Part shown: positions 13,701-25,960 of the stretch, piece after piece
Position numbering within the stretch: the first letter of the stretch is position 1
How the letters are laid out: each line of letters begins with the position of its first letter
Source of the DNA: Oxyruncus cristatus
Taxonomy: Eukaryota > Chordata > Aves > Passeriformes > Cotingidae
Direction of reading: 5' to 3'
Length of the DNA stretch: 64,000 nt
NCBI GenBank assembly: GCA_013399855.1
Contig: VXAY01004759.1
Span: 56,844-120,843, forward strand
Program-made: the position numbers and the translations under genes
Notes under the pieces: model-generated
Told to the model about the DNA's origin: nothing
Databases searched by the model: none
The model's input: only the letters and a program-made list of their open reading frames with translations

Positions 13701-16700
13701 AAAACCCAAACCAAGGGAATTTCTGTGATTACATGCACACACACTCTGGAGCATTCAATAAATGTGATCAATACACTTCTGTTGCGTTAAAGGAAACCAA
13801 CAGACAAATGTTTGGTCTCAAAGAGTATGTAAATTATGAGTGCCAGAGCCCTTATTGAGGAGCAGAATCTGAGGAATCTAATTCCTTCTGTAAGCATAGG
13901 GTGGTCAGAGAAGCAAATGCCTCAGCAGCATTATCAGTTTAAAAAGCAGTTCTAGGGACTAGAGAGGATTTTGTTTAATGCCAAAGGAATTTTGACTCCT
14001 TAGATGTTACAGAGGAACATGTTATAAAGGATACAGAAGTTATTTATAGACCTAGAGAAAGGGCCAAATATATTTGTCCTCAGACGAACAGAAATATTGA
14101 GAAAACTATTAAGGCTGTCATGTATAACAGACACACAGGCCAAGTCAAGCAAAGGAGGCCCTTGCAGTACTATGTGAATAACTGGCCCAGAGGGAAAAAA
14201 AATTGCACAAGACCTTTTTGCAGAGCATGTGCATGCAAGCAAATCTATTCACTGTGTTCAGCAATCTTTAAGAACAGACAGTATGCCTTAAGAAGTCACT
14301 GGATTTATTACTTACTCATTCTCACTTGACATCATACACCGAATGGGTCTCGGTTTGTCCAGCGTGTGTTTGAGCAGTTATCAGCCATGTAAGGGATTAT
14401 TTACATGAATGTAGTATGAATTTTCACAATCAGAAGCAAGCAGCAGTATTATAGGAGGCTATACCAGTCAAATGGATACTTTGCAGGGAAAAAACAACCT
14501 TCAGAACTCATTAGAAGGGATGTAAGAAGCGGGGACTTGGCTGCTGGGCTCTGGAACCGCATTGATTCTCCAAAACAAAATACAATATAAAGACTTTTAT
14601 TTAACAGTCAAGATGCAGAAAACTGCAGAACAGCTATGCAGAAAGCCTCTGAAAACTAAGTAGCAGGTTGCTCATATACATTTAAAATGCTGTATCACAT
14701 GGCTGTTGCTTTAGCAATAATTATTGTATGTATCAAAATTGTGCATTGTTATTATTTTTATTACTAAAACTTCTGACAGATGATGAAAGGGGAAACAATA
14801 CCTTTTGAGCAATCTCACCAAACCATTTGGAAATGGCTGTTGTGCTGTGCAGATGCTGTAGCTGCACAGTCCAAAGAGTTTAATGTAGCTACTGAACAAA
14901 GCCGACCCCTGCCAGATGGTTTGGCTTAGAATGGCTACCAAACAGCACAAAACATAAATTTTAAGTTGTTCACCTGCCAAACTATGCTTTTTATTTTTCT
15001 TTAATTTCCCAGACTGTATATAACTGCACTGGAAAGGACCTGAACTTTCAAAATACTTACAATAATGGTAGTTTAACATGGGGGTGAGAATAGCATGAGA
15101 AGAGGCATTCACACAACTTGACTGCTTCTCTTTCTGGATCCAAATTTTATAGTCTGAACTTTCAGGAATAAAAAGGAAACACTCTCTGACAGCATGAGAG
15201 AAGTTAAAAATACCCACCAGAAGGAAGAACAGGGGATGCAATAACGAGTACGCAGTTTAAAAAGTTACTGTAAACCAGGAGCTTTCTGCCTTGTCTAAAT
15301 TTAAAGAGCCACCCACAAGAAGGCCAAGTGAGAAAGAGGAGTTGCAAAATCAGAAAAAAATAAACATGCTACACCCCACTTTACCCCTCTAAATGCAGGA
15401 ACTTTAACAGCAATCAATCATAATACGTTCCTCTCCTAGGACTTCTGTGTCCTGTATAGGAGAGCTTTGCATCAGCATACTTATGGTTAAGTAGTTGAAG
15501 CACACTCAAAGGCCACAGTAGACTTCAGAACAATTTTGCAAACAAATAAATAAAGGTCAAGGCTAAAATTTCAGTCACTGCCTCTGGCCACACATGGCTC
15601 ACGATCCCTAGAGACAGGAGATGAAGCAGGCACAGTGCTATGACAGCCTCATATGTTGGCACAAGTAGGCAGTGTTTCCAAAATAAAGATGTGGGCAGGA
15701 GTCCCATAACCAGAAAAAATATGAGGGAACAGTTTCAAAAGTGACTTCAGAAGGTAATTTCGTGCCATGTGGACTTCAAAATCTCTTGGAAAATATTACT
15801 TCACAACTCCTTGTTCCTGCAGGGGGGTCTGACAGCACCTCTTCCCAGCAACAGCATTATATCTACTTTTAGAGACAGAAAAAACATTGTGTGCCAGCTT
15901 TCTGTAGACTACTTCCCTACATAAAGGGGCATGAGGCTTGTTGCATGCTTAGCTACTCTCTGCATATGCTAGGACTGTGTTGAGCCTGCTATAATTCCCT
16001 TCCAACTGATGTACCAAGCATCCATGACACAAAAGAAACTTTCTCTGGTAGAGAAAGGGGATGGTGTGCATCCACATCTCAGCTCCCTGTGGATATAGGC
16101 ATGGATGAAGTCAGACACTTGAACTAGGGACCTGAGAAGTTCTCCCAAGTGTCCCCATAGAAACAGCTAGACATGATGTACAGCCAGAGAGGGATGGGCA
16201 CACCATCCTTCTGCTCTGTTCTCTGCTAGCTCAGTGTCAGAAGTAGGGCTGTATTATCACCCTTGCCACAGACACTGAAAACTTCTTGGGCTTGTTCATG
16301 GAAGGAGATAGAAAGGAGACAGGGAATGGGTAAAAGTCTCATGTCTATGTATGTCCATTAAAACAAGTTGGCTGTTTCATTGGGGGCTCTCTCTTGGTCA
16401 CCTTGATAAGTAGCACAGCCACAAAGCATGCTCACAAGTGGTTACACACACTACAGCCACCCACAGCACAGTGTGCTTTTACCTCGCCTCTTGTGGTGTT
16501 GCACAAAATAGCAGCAGTTACCCCATAACAACAACATCCTCACTTGCATGAGTTTCACCCCACTTTGGCCAATGCAGCCGGGGGTGAATCCAAGTTAAAA
16601 ATAAAAATTGCCACAGCTTTAGCTAAGGAACTCATCCTCATTTATGTATTAACCTGAGGAGGGGAATAATCTGGGCTACACTGTCACAGCACAAGAAAAG

Positions 16701-17466
16701 TATTGGGACTAAGTAACTTAGGGGGCCCGGGAGATCCCTTTCTTCTCAGGATTTCAAGGGGCTTGTTGCCTAGGCACAACCAACCAAAGTTTCACTACCA
16801 CTCTTTGCAGACTTGCAGAGGCCCAATGGTCATGTTCTACCCACACCTTACAAAAAAAATGTAGCCTTAAGTAGTCTTCTAAAAACCAAGACAAGGATTT
16901 AAAACATACTAGGACATTCCCACTTCTACAATTGTATAGGTGTCATCATTTTAGTTACTATAAATCCATAATCCATTACTGCAGTTTCTGAATTATTGTA
17001 ATTACTTGTAATTGATATAACCAAGACCGTGAAAGAAAAGGGAAGTGGTGAAGTAATTGTTTAGCATGGCACTCATGTAAAAGAGTGCCAACTAATAAAC
17101 AGTAGGAAGGATGGAAAGAAGTAAATGCCTAGACAGTCAATTTGCATGCGTAATAACCCACTGCATATGCTGTAACCCTACAAATAACATGAAGACACTT
17201 TACATTGCAAATAGTTGAATCAATTTTTTCTCTTGTCCTTCTGTTATATAAATATATTTGGAAAGAAGACATTTTAAAATTACATAATATTGCTTTTCAA
17301 CAACATTTAGTTCCTCATACATAAGAGTATACCATTCCACAGCGCAGTAGCTGTAGAAAAAGCTTTCAGTTCATCCTTCAGAAACACAGCATATATTATT
17401 TCCACATTGTGCATAGTGGTCAAGTAATACTGCTGGTCAGTAGCAGGAGAGTTGTGGTAGCCTGCG

Positions 17467-17483
17467 ATTTGCATTTCACAAAG
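17467..17483 (-). promoter_or_regulatory. POU-SOX-like composite site
   Basis: On the minus strand the sequence reads CTTTGTG, two bases, then ATGCAAAT. ATGCAAAT is a perfect octamer and CTTTGTG matches six of seven positions of a SOX site (C-T-T-T-G-W-W). POU and SOX sites placed this close are typical of OCT-SOX composite elements, although the classic spacers are 0 or 3 bases. Another octamer lies 327 bp upstream at 17140-17147. This is motif evidence only. Confidence 0.25.
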
Positions 17484-19185
17484 GAATAAAGAGGAAAACT
17501 AGGGGTTTCCTCTCCCTTCTGCTTCAGGACTCATAGATTGAAGGAATGCATCACTCAGGCACAGCTCATGTATCACCAGGTTTCATAGCTGGAGCAATGC
17601 ACTGAGCAGCAACATGTTACTAGTCATATCAAAACTGAAATTGGAAAGCAAATTTCTAAGATTTTTTTTTTAAATTGTGATGCGTTTCACATGGTTTTCC
17701 CAGGTTTTACAGGAGATACCAGACTGTTGCTTCAATGACTGTGCATTCTACTATTGACACTGTCCTCAAAAATCTCCCAGGATTAGTGGTGATACTTAAT
17801 GGAAGTGGCTCCAACAGGCAAAAAGTGAATATCAGAAGCTTGTGTCATACAAATCTGAAGGCTTTTCAAACCACCACTATTGTCAGGAAGTAAACTGGAT
17901 GTTCAACACATACCACTAAAACTGTCAGGGGCACTTCCCCAGAGGAAGAAAAAAAATGGAGCTTTAAGCCTTCTTCATTATACATTAAAATCGGGGGGGT
18001 TCAGAAAGAGAAAAGATTAAAGCAGCAAGAGGCACCTGGTTTATTATTGAGTGATCCCCAAAGCATTGCCAGCCATGCTAGTAACCAAAAGACAAGAGCC
18101 TTGAACACTGTCATCACAGATATTAAAACACTGGAGACAGTCTGTAACTTCAAGACAAATACTGAGAAGTTGTTTCCCCAGTCATTGCCAGCATAGTCAG
18201 ATTCCCGATATGAACAACACAGTCACTGAACTAATTTTGCCATTCAATGTTAACTAATAGAATTGCACAGTTTTTCTTCTACTCATAGCGGGTTGTCATC
18301 TATATAATTCTTAATGGCATAAGAGGATTTGGTGGGTCTGTGTGCAGAGGAAAAACTGAGCAATTTAACTACTAAGATTAATGACTAAACAGAAAAGACC
18401 CCACTTAATATCTGATGAAATGTTTTCAGGTAATTTTTGTAACAAGTATCCTCTGATCTTTCCAGCCACTCTGAGCCTTAGTTTTCTTTATATTGAAGCT
18501 TGTAAGGTCCAGGTACTGTTCCAAAGAAAATAGTTTTACATGGTATGGAGTATTTATACATAGTTTGTGCTCCCACATTACTTAGAGTGCTCAGGCCAGA
18601 GAAAAACAGACCAGCAAACAAGTTAATTTCAAATAGCAACTTTGGCTTTAGTAAGGATATCAGTCACTATTAAAGAAGTGTGACATTTACATCCCCCTTT
18701 GTTTATGGCAGCACCTATGCCCTGATATATCATATCGAGAGCCTCAAAGTCTATGTTGATTTTCACAAAGAATGCCAAGGTTTTTATGAATTTTTCAATT
18801 AAACTACACAGCTGAAAACTTTAAAAACCATGACTGATTTTAATGCCACACAGTTTAAAATCACCTACCCCTTTAACTGACAAATACCAATTTTCAGTTC
18901 TTTCTGCCTGATGCAAATTACAAAATAGAGAGCAATTTTGATATGCACAAGAAATGGGATTTAGCAGAGGCTGCTGCTATCTTCCAGAGATGAAATTTCC
19001 CAAACATGTTTTCATCTCTCTTCCTCCTGTGATCTCGGTATATCTTTCAAGGAATAGGTGTTTGGGTCAAATTCTAAAAGCACCCGATCTGGAACACCAC
19101 CACAGTTATTTTTAGGAATGTTCTCTCTTAACTCAGAAAGCCAGTGCCTAGGCTGTATAATCACAATGACAGTATCATTGTAGTC

Positions 19186-19223
19186 AAAAAGATATAGTTT
19201 GAGGACAAACTATATATCTTTTT
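19186..19223. repeat. Strong inverted repeat (hairpin)
   Basis: The arms 19186-19201 and 19206-19223 pair over 16 bp (10 bp, a 2-nt AT bulge in the right arm, then 6 bp) around a 4-nt AGGA loop. Arms this long and this close are unlikely by chance. It could extrude as a cruciform. It is too short for a typical microRNA precursor and is not followed by a transposon body. Confidence 0.85.
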
Positions 19224-19228
19224 CCTTT

Positions 19229-19245
19229 CCCTCCCCTCCCCTCCC
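19229..19245 (-). other. G-quadruplex motif on the minus strand
   Basis: The + strand reads CCC T CCCC T CCCC T CCC, so the minus strand has four G-runs of 3-4 separated by single A loops. This is a textbook parallel G4 pattern with the shortest possible loops. The same pyrimidine tract ends in TTCAG at 19246-19250 and resembles a 3' splice site. It begins six bases after the hairpin. Confidence 0.8.
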
Positions 19246-22200
19246 TTCAGATATGTCTTGCATTTGTAACTTCTCTTTTGTAGTCGGTGAAGTGTTATGG
19301 GGCAGATGTTTTACTTTTATTGTGCCCCCAAATGTTCTCAATCAAGCATATTTGACACATATTTTGCACAACTCTTCTAACGCTTCTTATCACATCGGCA
19401 CTAGTACATATGTTTTGGCGCTGCCTGCTGCACATCATAAAATCGAACATAAAAGATGCATTAGAACTCTGCTCAAGAGCTGTTTGCTGCTAGACATTGA
19501 AATTCACAAACACAGACTACCAAAACTTCCCAGTAGTCTTTCTGCTATTTCGACTTGTCATACTCCAGATTTTTACTACTTTAAAAGAAAAGCAACATCT
19601 TAATTTGTTTGAAAATTACAACAGAGCTGACAAGCTATTAGTGAAGGTTTTTTACCCAAGTGAGCCAATTTTGACACCTTTTTTAAAAAGCTGTAAAAAG
19701 CAACACACTGTGTGCTGGTTGCACAGTGCATGGTGGTTACAGTGGGAGTGCTATTTCCAGAAACCTGCCACTCATTTTGTTTACATGTGTGAACCGTACC
19801 TGTGGCTCATGTGGAGAGACTTATAATTAACTCGTATTGACCAATTTACATTATGTTTGCTCACAGTGGGTTGACATACTAAAAAAAAAAAAAAGTCAGC
19901 ATTAAACAGCTTGAATCAAAGACAACAGAGCAAGAAAGACAAAAGCGAACATAAAAAATAGGAAGGTAAGTACGTACTGAATGCAGACACAATTGTTAAT
20001 TAAACCAAAACTCTCCCTATGGCCCTAACCTAAACCAAAGCTCTGTCAGCAGGAACACACTTCCCAGTTTTGCTTGCAATTCTCCATTCACAAAATCCTC
20101 CTTTGCTGCTTCCCATGGCTTGCCTGCCCTGATAAGCTTGTCATCCTCAAATAGTTACGGTCACTCTCGGCTCCCTAAGGGAAATCCCTTTTTAATCTAA
20201 TGATTTAGCTTTCCTCTTTAAATTTCTGAAGTTGCTCCCCCCTGGAGTGATGTTTCAGATGGCTGCTACCTGTCTAAGGCAGCACAAGGCAAACCTTCCT
20301 TTGCTAAAATTCCTTAGGGTTGTCTTCTCCCTCATGCTCACCTGTGAGCTTCCAGTGTTCTCCAGTCCCCACTCTACAAGCCCCCTTTCCTCACCATCTT
20401 GGTCAACAAATCCTGGCTTCTCCAGACTCTTACTGTCCTAGGCGACAGCAGGAATGGATCCTTCTTTAGTAAGGGGCACCTCTCATGTGGGCTCCCCCAT
20501 TATTGCTGTCCTCAAACTTCAAAGCCCCAGCTTCAGAGGATCAAAACTCCACTGAATAACTTATGGTGGCCACAGTACCTGTGCAATACCACAGACTGTG
20601 CTGCTGGACTCAAAGGTAAAGCAAACTCCAATGACTCATCTGCTCTATGCGGTCTGATGTTGGACAACCCTTTTCTTTGCTCAGAACAGTACCCATCATC
20701 AGCACAGCCTCTTCCCATGGCACCTTGATTTTGTTAATATTGAGTACTTTCTCTATTCTGTTCCTTTGGACTGAGTGGAGATTCACAACTTCAGGTGACC
20801 CTGAGTTTAAAGAGAGAGACTTTGTCAGAATGGCAAGGCTTTATTAATTGCCTCTATAAGAAAAGGCTTAGATAATATCTATCAGTCTCATTTTCTAGAG
20901 ACAGATTAGGAGATTTACATTCAGCCAAAAGACTTTTTCCAGTGCCAGGCTGTACAGTGCATTTGTCAAGACTAATGCCATTTTGTTTTGACTGTTTATG
21001 TTTGCTATAAAATGATAATTTGTGTCTGAAAGAACTGTACTGGACATTTACTTTCTGAATAATGAAGACCTGGTCACTTATTAATCATTACTGCAATGGA
21101 ACTTTTATGTATTTCTTACCCCCATTTTTTTCTTTAACTCTAGAGAGCTGTGCACCTGCTCTAAGCAGAAACCTTTGTAACTCTACTGGAAGCTTCATGT
21201 ATGAACTAAAGTCAGATTTGAATTCCCAATTAATTATTTTTAAGGCAATTCCTCTTATACCCCTGTTTTGCCTTTGAGAAGAGTCACAAATATATCTTCT
21301 GAAACAGTGTCCAAACATGCCTTCTGATATTTTCTTTTAAGCTTCAGCTTTTTAAAAATAGGTATGTCAATATCTTGGTTCCCAGAAGAGAATAGGAGGC
21401 TAGTCTTGCCTCCCTCACAAATGCAGACAAGGAATATCCTAGCATCTGTGGAAGAGTCTCTCTCTTCGGCGTCCTTCCATAATCAATCAGCATTACCCAC
21501 CGAAACAAGGAAGCAAAACCCAAAAGATTTCTTTTCAAACCTCACACTCCTCTGCTCTTAATACATTTTGAAAATTATCCAAAGGAGATAAAGCTGTCCT
21601 CACCTCGTCTTACTGTCTGAGACTCGAGTATTTCTCTTCACGAACTTAATTTTCAGTCCTGTCCCATTCTTTCTGGCATATGCTTCAGTATAAGTTTTCC
21701 AGTAAATCGCAGCCAGGGATGACTTTCAACAACACTGTACCTTTACATTTAACAAAGAAGGACCAGCTGGTTCTCCAGGGTCTTACAGGTTACAGAAGAT
21801 CTCATGCAGAGGCCAGCTCAGCCTTTCCTGTTTGCAGAGATAATTTGGTTTCTATGCTGTTTATTCTTTCCACTGAGGATATAGAGTATAGCAGAGTGTT
21901 TTCAGAACATGAAAGTATTAACTTTTGCTGTTATTCTTCAAAATGCCTTGCCTTCTTGCTGAAGGTTGTGGTGGGCTCTGGCTACACAGACTATGTGGTG
22001 GCTCACTTCCCAAAGCTGTGCTTTTTGGCGTTTGACAGCCAGAAGAGAGTTGCAAGACTGGAGGGTGACAAGAACAATCCACACATCACTGAACAAACCC
22101 TCTATAAAAGAAACTACTTGGGGAAAGGGTGAGAATCTTGGTTTTTATCCCTTTGAGAGCACCAATTGATCTATATTTTATAGAGAAAAAAAATGGAGCA

Positions 22201-23787
22201 AAGTGAAGGGATAATTAAATGAAGACAAGTAGGAGGGAGAAAACCAAAGAAAACTTGAAATGTCTGATTAGTACATTATAAAATTGGACAGCATTTACAC
22301 AGAACTTTAAGGAAAGCATATCTAAGTTTCTTCCAAAAAATTCTGAGATTAAGGTTCTTCACAACAAACTTTATACGCAGGCTTAAAATGTTAGTCATTA
22401 TTTAAATGAAATTCTGGCTTTATGTTGCTTTTTGTTTCGGTTTGGGTTTTTTTAAACCAAAAACTGGATTGTTTCTACTTGAAAACTTTTCACACCTCTT
22501 CTGAAAAACCTGAAACTGAGTGGTAGGGTATTCCAAACTCCTTAAGACACCGCATTTCAGAACAATTTTGTGCAATCATTTAGGACTCATTTTAGGGTTT
22601 CACCCAAAAATGGGTTCAAATCTAGAATTCGACAAAAGAAATGTCTGGGCTCCTTTTAAGCCAGTGTGCCAAGCTCATACAGAGGCCCGTTGGCAGGCTC
22701 CTGCTCTGATACTGGGTCACGGTGAGACAAGGGCAAGCTCCTGAACCCAGAAACTCGGTATCCCTTTCAGATACTGCAGTTCAGATATATTGTGTCATCT
22801 CAGAGGTAACTGGCTTGGCAATTTATTAGATAAATAGCGTAAGGGTTTCAAGGTACAACCAGATACATGTGCATAACTACAGACTGTAATGTCTTTCTTT
22901 TACGAGAAGCTTCTGGTGCAAGACATATACCCTATGCTATTTCTATCCTATCAGGTATACTACATCTGAGTCCTGATTATATTTTTTGGCCCTTACATTA
23001 ATAATAATAAAATCTAAGAGGAAATCGACAGCAAATATTGTATGTTTTGTGCACAATCACAGCTGTAGATTGTACATATTTAGGACTTATTCAGGAAAAC
23101 AGATTATGTTTTAAGGCTCTATTTCTATGACTTTGGAAAGAATGTATCTTTCCCATTAAAAAGGGCAAACTAATAGACTTTCTTGCTACGGGACGTGCTG
23201 TCATAATTTTTTTTTGCTACTTCCATTGGTCTGCAGCTTATACATTTAACAGTGATTTGGCAAAGTGCTTCTGAACTCAAATTACTGAGAATTGATTTAT
23301 CTTCAGCACCTAACTAACAAGAGTAAGTGAAAATTCCCACTTCAATATCTGCTTAGACATAAAAGTTGCCCTGAAAATTTGTAATCATGGCAACGTTCAA
23401 ACCATGACTCCGAAAAATATTTCTCTACTAGGTAGCAGCTTTTCTTAACATTTTCTTAGTACCCTTTATATTCCTTTTCAGCAAGCAAAGGTGCAAGATG
23501 CCTTTACTGCTCTCTGTAGCGCAGGAAATACACATCACACTTACACATGTGAATATTTGTGGAAGAAACAGTGTATTTTCTCCATCAAGGTGTTTGTGCA
23601 GAAACAGCACAAGACTCCCCAAATGCTTTCACAGTAGCCAGAACAGACAAAACTAACTACATCTTTTGGATGTGGGACAACAAAAGGAATATGGAACACT
23701 TCTGTGTCAAGATAAAATTTAAACTGAAACTAGGTACTGATCCAGTTAATTTTGCTTTAGTCTTTCATATGATTAGGGTTTTTTGGG

Positions 23788-23803
23788 TTTTTTTTTTTTT
23801 TTT
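23788..23803. repeat. Poly-T tract, 16 nt
   Basis: Run of 16 T preceded by alternating GGG and TTT blocks. Simple repeat with no neighbouring retroposon recognised. Confidence 0.85.
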
Positions 23804-24078
23804 GGTTGAAAGGATGCTGCTGGCAAGGTCTACATGCCCTAGAAAATCAAAACATGAACAAGTTCTAAGGTTTCTAACCCCTTTTTACCACTGATGCTCC
23901 CTGAGTGATTACATGCTCCAGAATTTTCTTTGGAACTACTAATTTCAAAAGATAAACTCATTTGAAAATTGAATAGGAGCACATAATGAATTCTCTGGCC
24001 TACTGCTCAAAGTCTATATGAGGAGGGCTTTCAGACTTTTTTGCAGTTGACACTGAAAATTAATTTAAGTTAGACCCT

Positions 24079-24125
24079 AAAAAAAAAAAAAAAAAAAAAG
24101 AAAAAAAAAGATTTTNNAAAAAAAA
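24079..24125. repeat. Interrupted poly-A tract containing NN
   Basis: Twenty-one A, G, nine A, G, then ATTTT, two N (24116-24117) and eight A. The Ns are the only ambiguous bases I saw. They sit inside the homopolymer, where an assembly is least reliable, so the true length and content of this tract are uncertain. Confidence 0.95.
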
Positions 24126-24599
24126 GTGAAATAAATGGGAGCAGGCAACATGACTGGAAACCTCACTACCTACAGCCCTTCTTTATCAGAACAAGGGATT
24201 TTCCATTACAAGATTTGTCTTTGCATTAATTATTCTGATACCTCTAAGAGGGGCAAGGCTAGTAGAAACTTCAGTAATCGGTAATGAAATCTGTATTCAG
24301 ATACTGCATTGCTCCCACATGCTACTGTTGCTTTCCTAACTTCTATCTCACAAAATTAAAATGCCTACCAGTAGGCTGGGCAGCCAACTCCTGCGCCTCA
24401 ACTGTTTTTTTCCCCCTGGTGTCCCTCAACGATGAAGCAGCGTATTTGCTAAAATGCAATCTCTTACAGAATGAGCAAAATGGAAGTGACTGATTGACCA
24501 AGAAGACGATTGTGTTCAGAGGTTAATATTTGAGCCTTCTCCAATTTTCCTGTGCGACCTTGTTTAAATTACTTAATTTACTTCAGTTTTCCGTAATTT

Positions 24600-24686
24600 A
24601 AAACCAAACCAACCAAACAAACTAAAACCCACAAACCCCTCCAAAACAAACAATAACAAAACCCCCCAACAACAACAACAAAACCC
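24600..24686. repeat. A/C-only low-complexity tract
   Basis: About 87 bases with no G and only three T, made of AAACC, CCAAA and CAACAA units. It is strongly strand-asymmetric simple sequence, as seen in degenerate (AAAC)n/(CAA)n repeats. Confidence 0.85.
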
Positions 24687-24811
24687 TGCAATAAAATAGT
24701 TCCCTACCCACTCTCTGTGTATCTTGCCTGTAAGATGTTGTAGTTTTAGGTGTGTGGACAGATATGGCCTTCATTATCATTAAGTTTTCTATGAGACACT
24801 GAATACATATT

Positions 24812-24827
24812 CCCCCCTCCCCTCCCC
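24812..24827 (-). other. G-rich run, near-G4
   Basis: The + strand reads six C, T, four C, T, four C. The minus strand therefore has three G-runs with one-base loops. It lacks a clear fourth run, so it is one step short of a standard G4 motif. Confidence 0.5.
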
Positions 24828-25736
24828 AGTCCAGAATAAAAGTATATCATATTAACATGTAGTTGTATACTAAGGCCAATTTCTGCTTTGTCTTCACAGT
24901 TCCACAAGGCTTGAGAGCCTACCTGCAGCAAGAAAGCTTTCATAACAAATTTGCTGAAACTTTATAATTAAAAGATGAAATTATTATTAAAACCAAGGTC
25001 TTCTGTAAGTGACAGTGTTTTTTGTTAATACAACTTTCATTACATCAAAATGGCTACATTGCAATTACACATAGTCTAGAACTTCCAACACTGCACAGCA
25101 CTGGAGGCAGAAACAGCGAGAAGTCAAAATTTGGGGTACACAAGTGCAGGGAGAGGGAGTCCTGCAGGGCAGGGAAACGCCCAGGATTGTCTTACACTCG
25201 GGCTACCTGCACTTGTGCTGCCGCTGCTGAGCGGGTGCTTTTAAAAGCTAACCCGGGGCAATGTGTGTGCAAATACACTGCTAATTATTCTCAGCCTTTT
25301 CATTCCTTAAACAAAATCTTCACATCTGAAAGAAAGGTCCTTCAGATAACGACTTCATTTGAAACTGGTGTGGCCCTCAAGCTTTTGAGAGTTTATGTTG
25401 AATATTCTCTACCTACAGACAATTTAGCACAGACAGTTTGGGCACAGAGCAGTTTCTCTTTAGTGTTTATTGTTTCCCTTTTTAATTTACCAGGTACTTG
25501 AAATATTTCTTTTAGCAAGATAAAAGAAAAACCACAGAAACAATTTAGAAACAATAGCCCAATTAATCTTGGTTCAGATGAAGGATTCTGTAAAATAGGA
25601 TAGTCAGACAGCCTTAATGGGTTCTGAAAGAATTAAGCTTCAGGGGAAAAAACCCAAAACCTAGTTTAGTCTTTATGTTTCCAGTGGAGCAGTTATTTTC
25701 TCACTGCAGAGACCCAAAAATTTAGGGGACAGTTTT

Positions 25737-25960
25737 TAAGGAGACATCCAGGGATTTAGCAATGTTATTTTGTCAAGGCTAAATCTCCCAGAACCTGCTG
25801 CCTTGCTGAGGGGATCAGCTAATGCATGCCATAATTTTATACAGACAGCCCCGGAGTCTCTTGCTGCTGAATTATTTATTAGTGCGGCTAGTTGTTTGTC
25901 AAGGCAGATAATGGGGAAAATGTTCCCTGGGAAAAGATAGATTATTGTCATGCTTTGAGT
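25737..25960. promoter_or_regulatory. Candidate conserved regulatory block
   Basis: A low-homopolymer, complex block holding an 11-mer, TTTGTCAAGGC, twice (25769-25779 and 25895-25905; TGTCA is the MEIS/TGIF core). Between and around the copies are homeodomain-type sites (GCTAATGCATGC, ATAATTTTAT, GAATTATTTATTAG) and a GATAATGG. The texture resembles vertebrate developmental enhancers. This is a judgement from composition; I cannot test conservation. The boundaries are arbitrary. Confidence 0.25.

Larger units (their letters stand above)
8736..19185. other. Non-coding unique DNA with scattered motifs
   Basis: About 10 kb without a recognised gene or interspersed repeat. The longest open frames (139 codons at 12975-13394 and 176 codons at 14711-15241, both minus strand) begin at TTG, not ATG, and match nothing known to me. 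Octamer (POU) sites occur at 9004-9011, 17140-17147 and 17467-17474. A duplicated 20-mer lies at 10748-10797. The 16.0-16.8 kb part is somewhat richer in G+C but has no codon structure I can support. Confidence 0.6.

Noticed and set aside
14711..15241. 176-codon minus-strand open frame with a hydrophobic start
   Set aside because: The start codon is TTG, and the first ATG comes after more than 50 residues, so the apparent signal peptide has no initiator. No known domain; one or so frames of this size may arise by chance in AT-rich 64 kb.
24284..24493. Possible small coding exon with pyrimidine tract
   Set aside because: No acceptor-donor pair frames it, and the translation has no recognisable similarity.
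25022..25501. 159-codon open frame on the plus strand
   Set aside because: Begins at TTG, crosses a CpG pocket, and shows no domain or codon pattern I can support.
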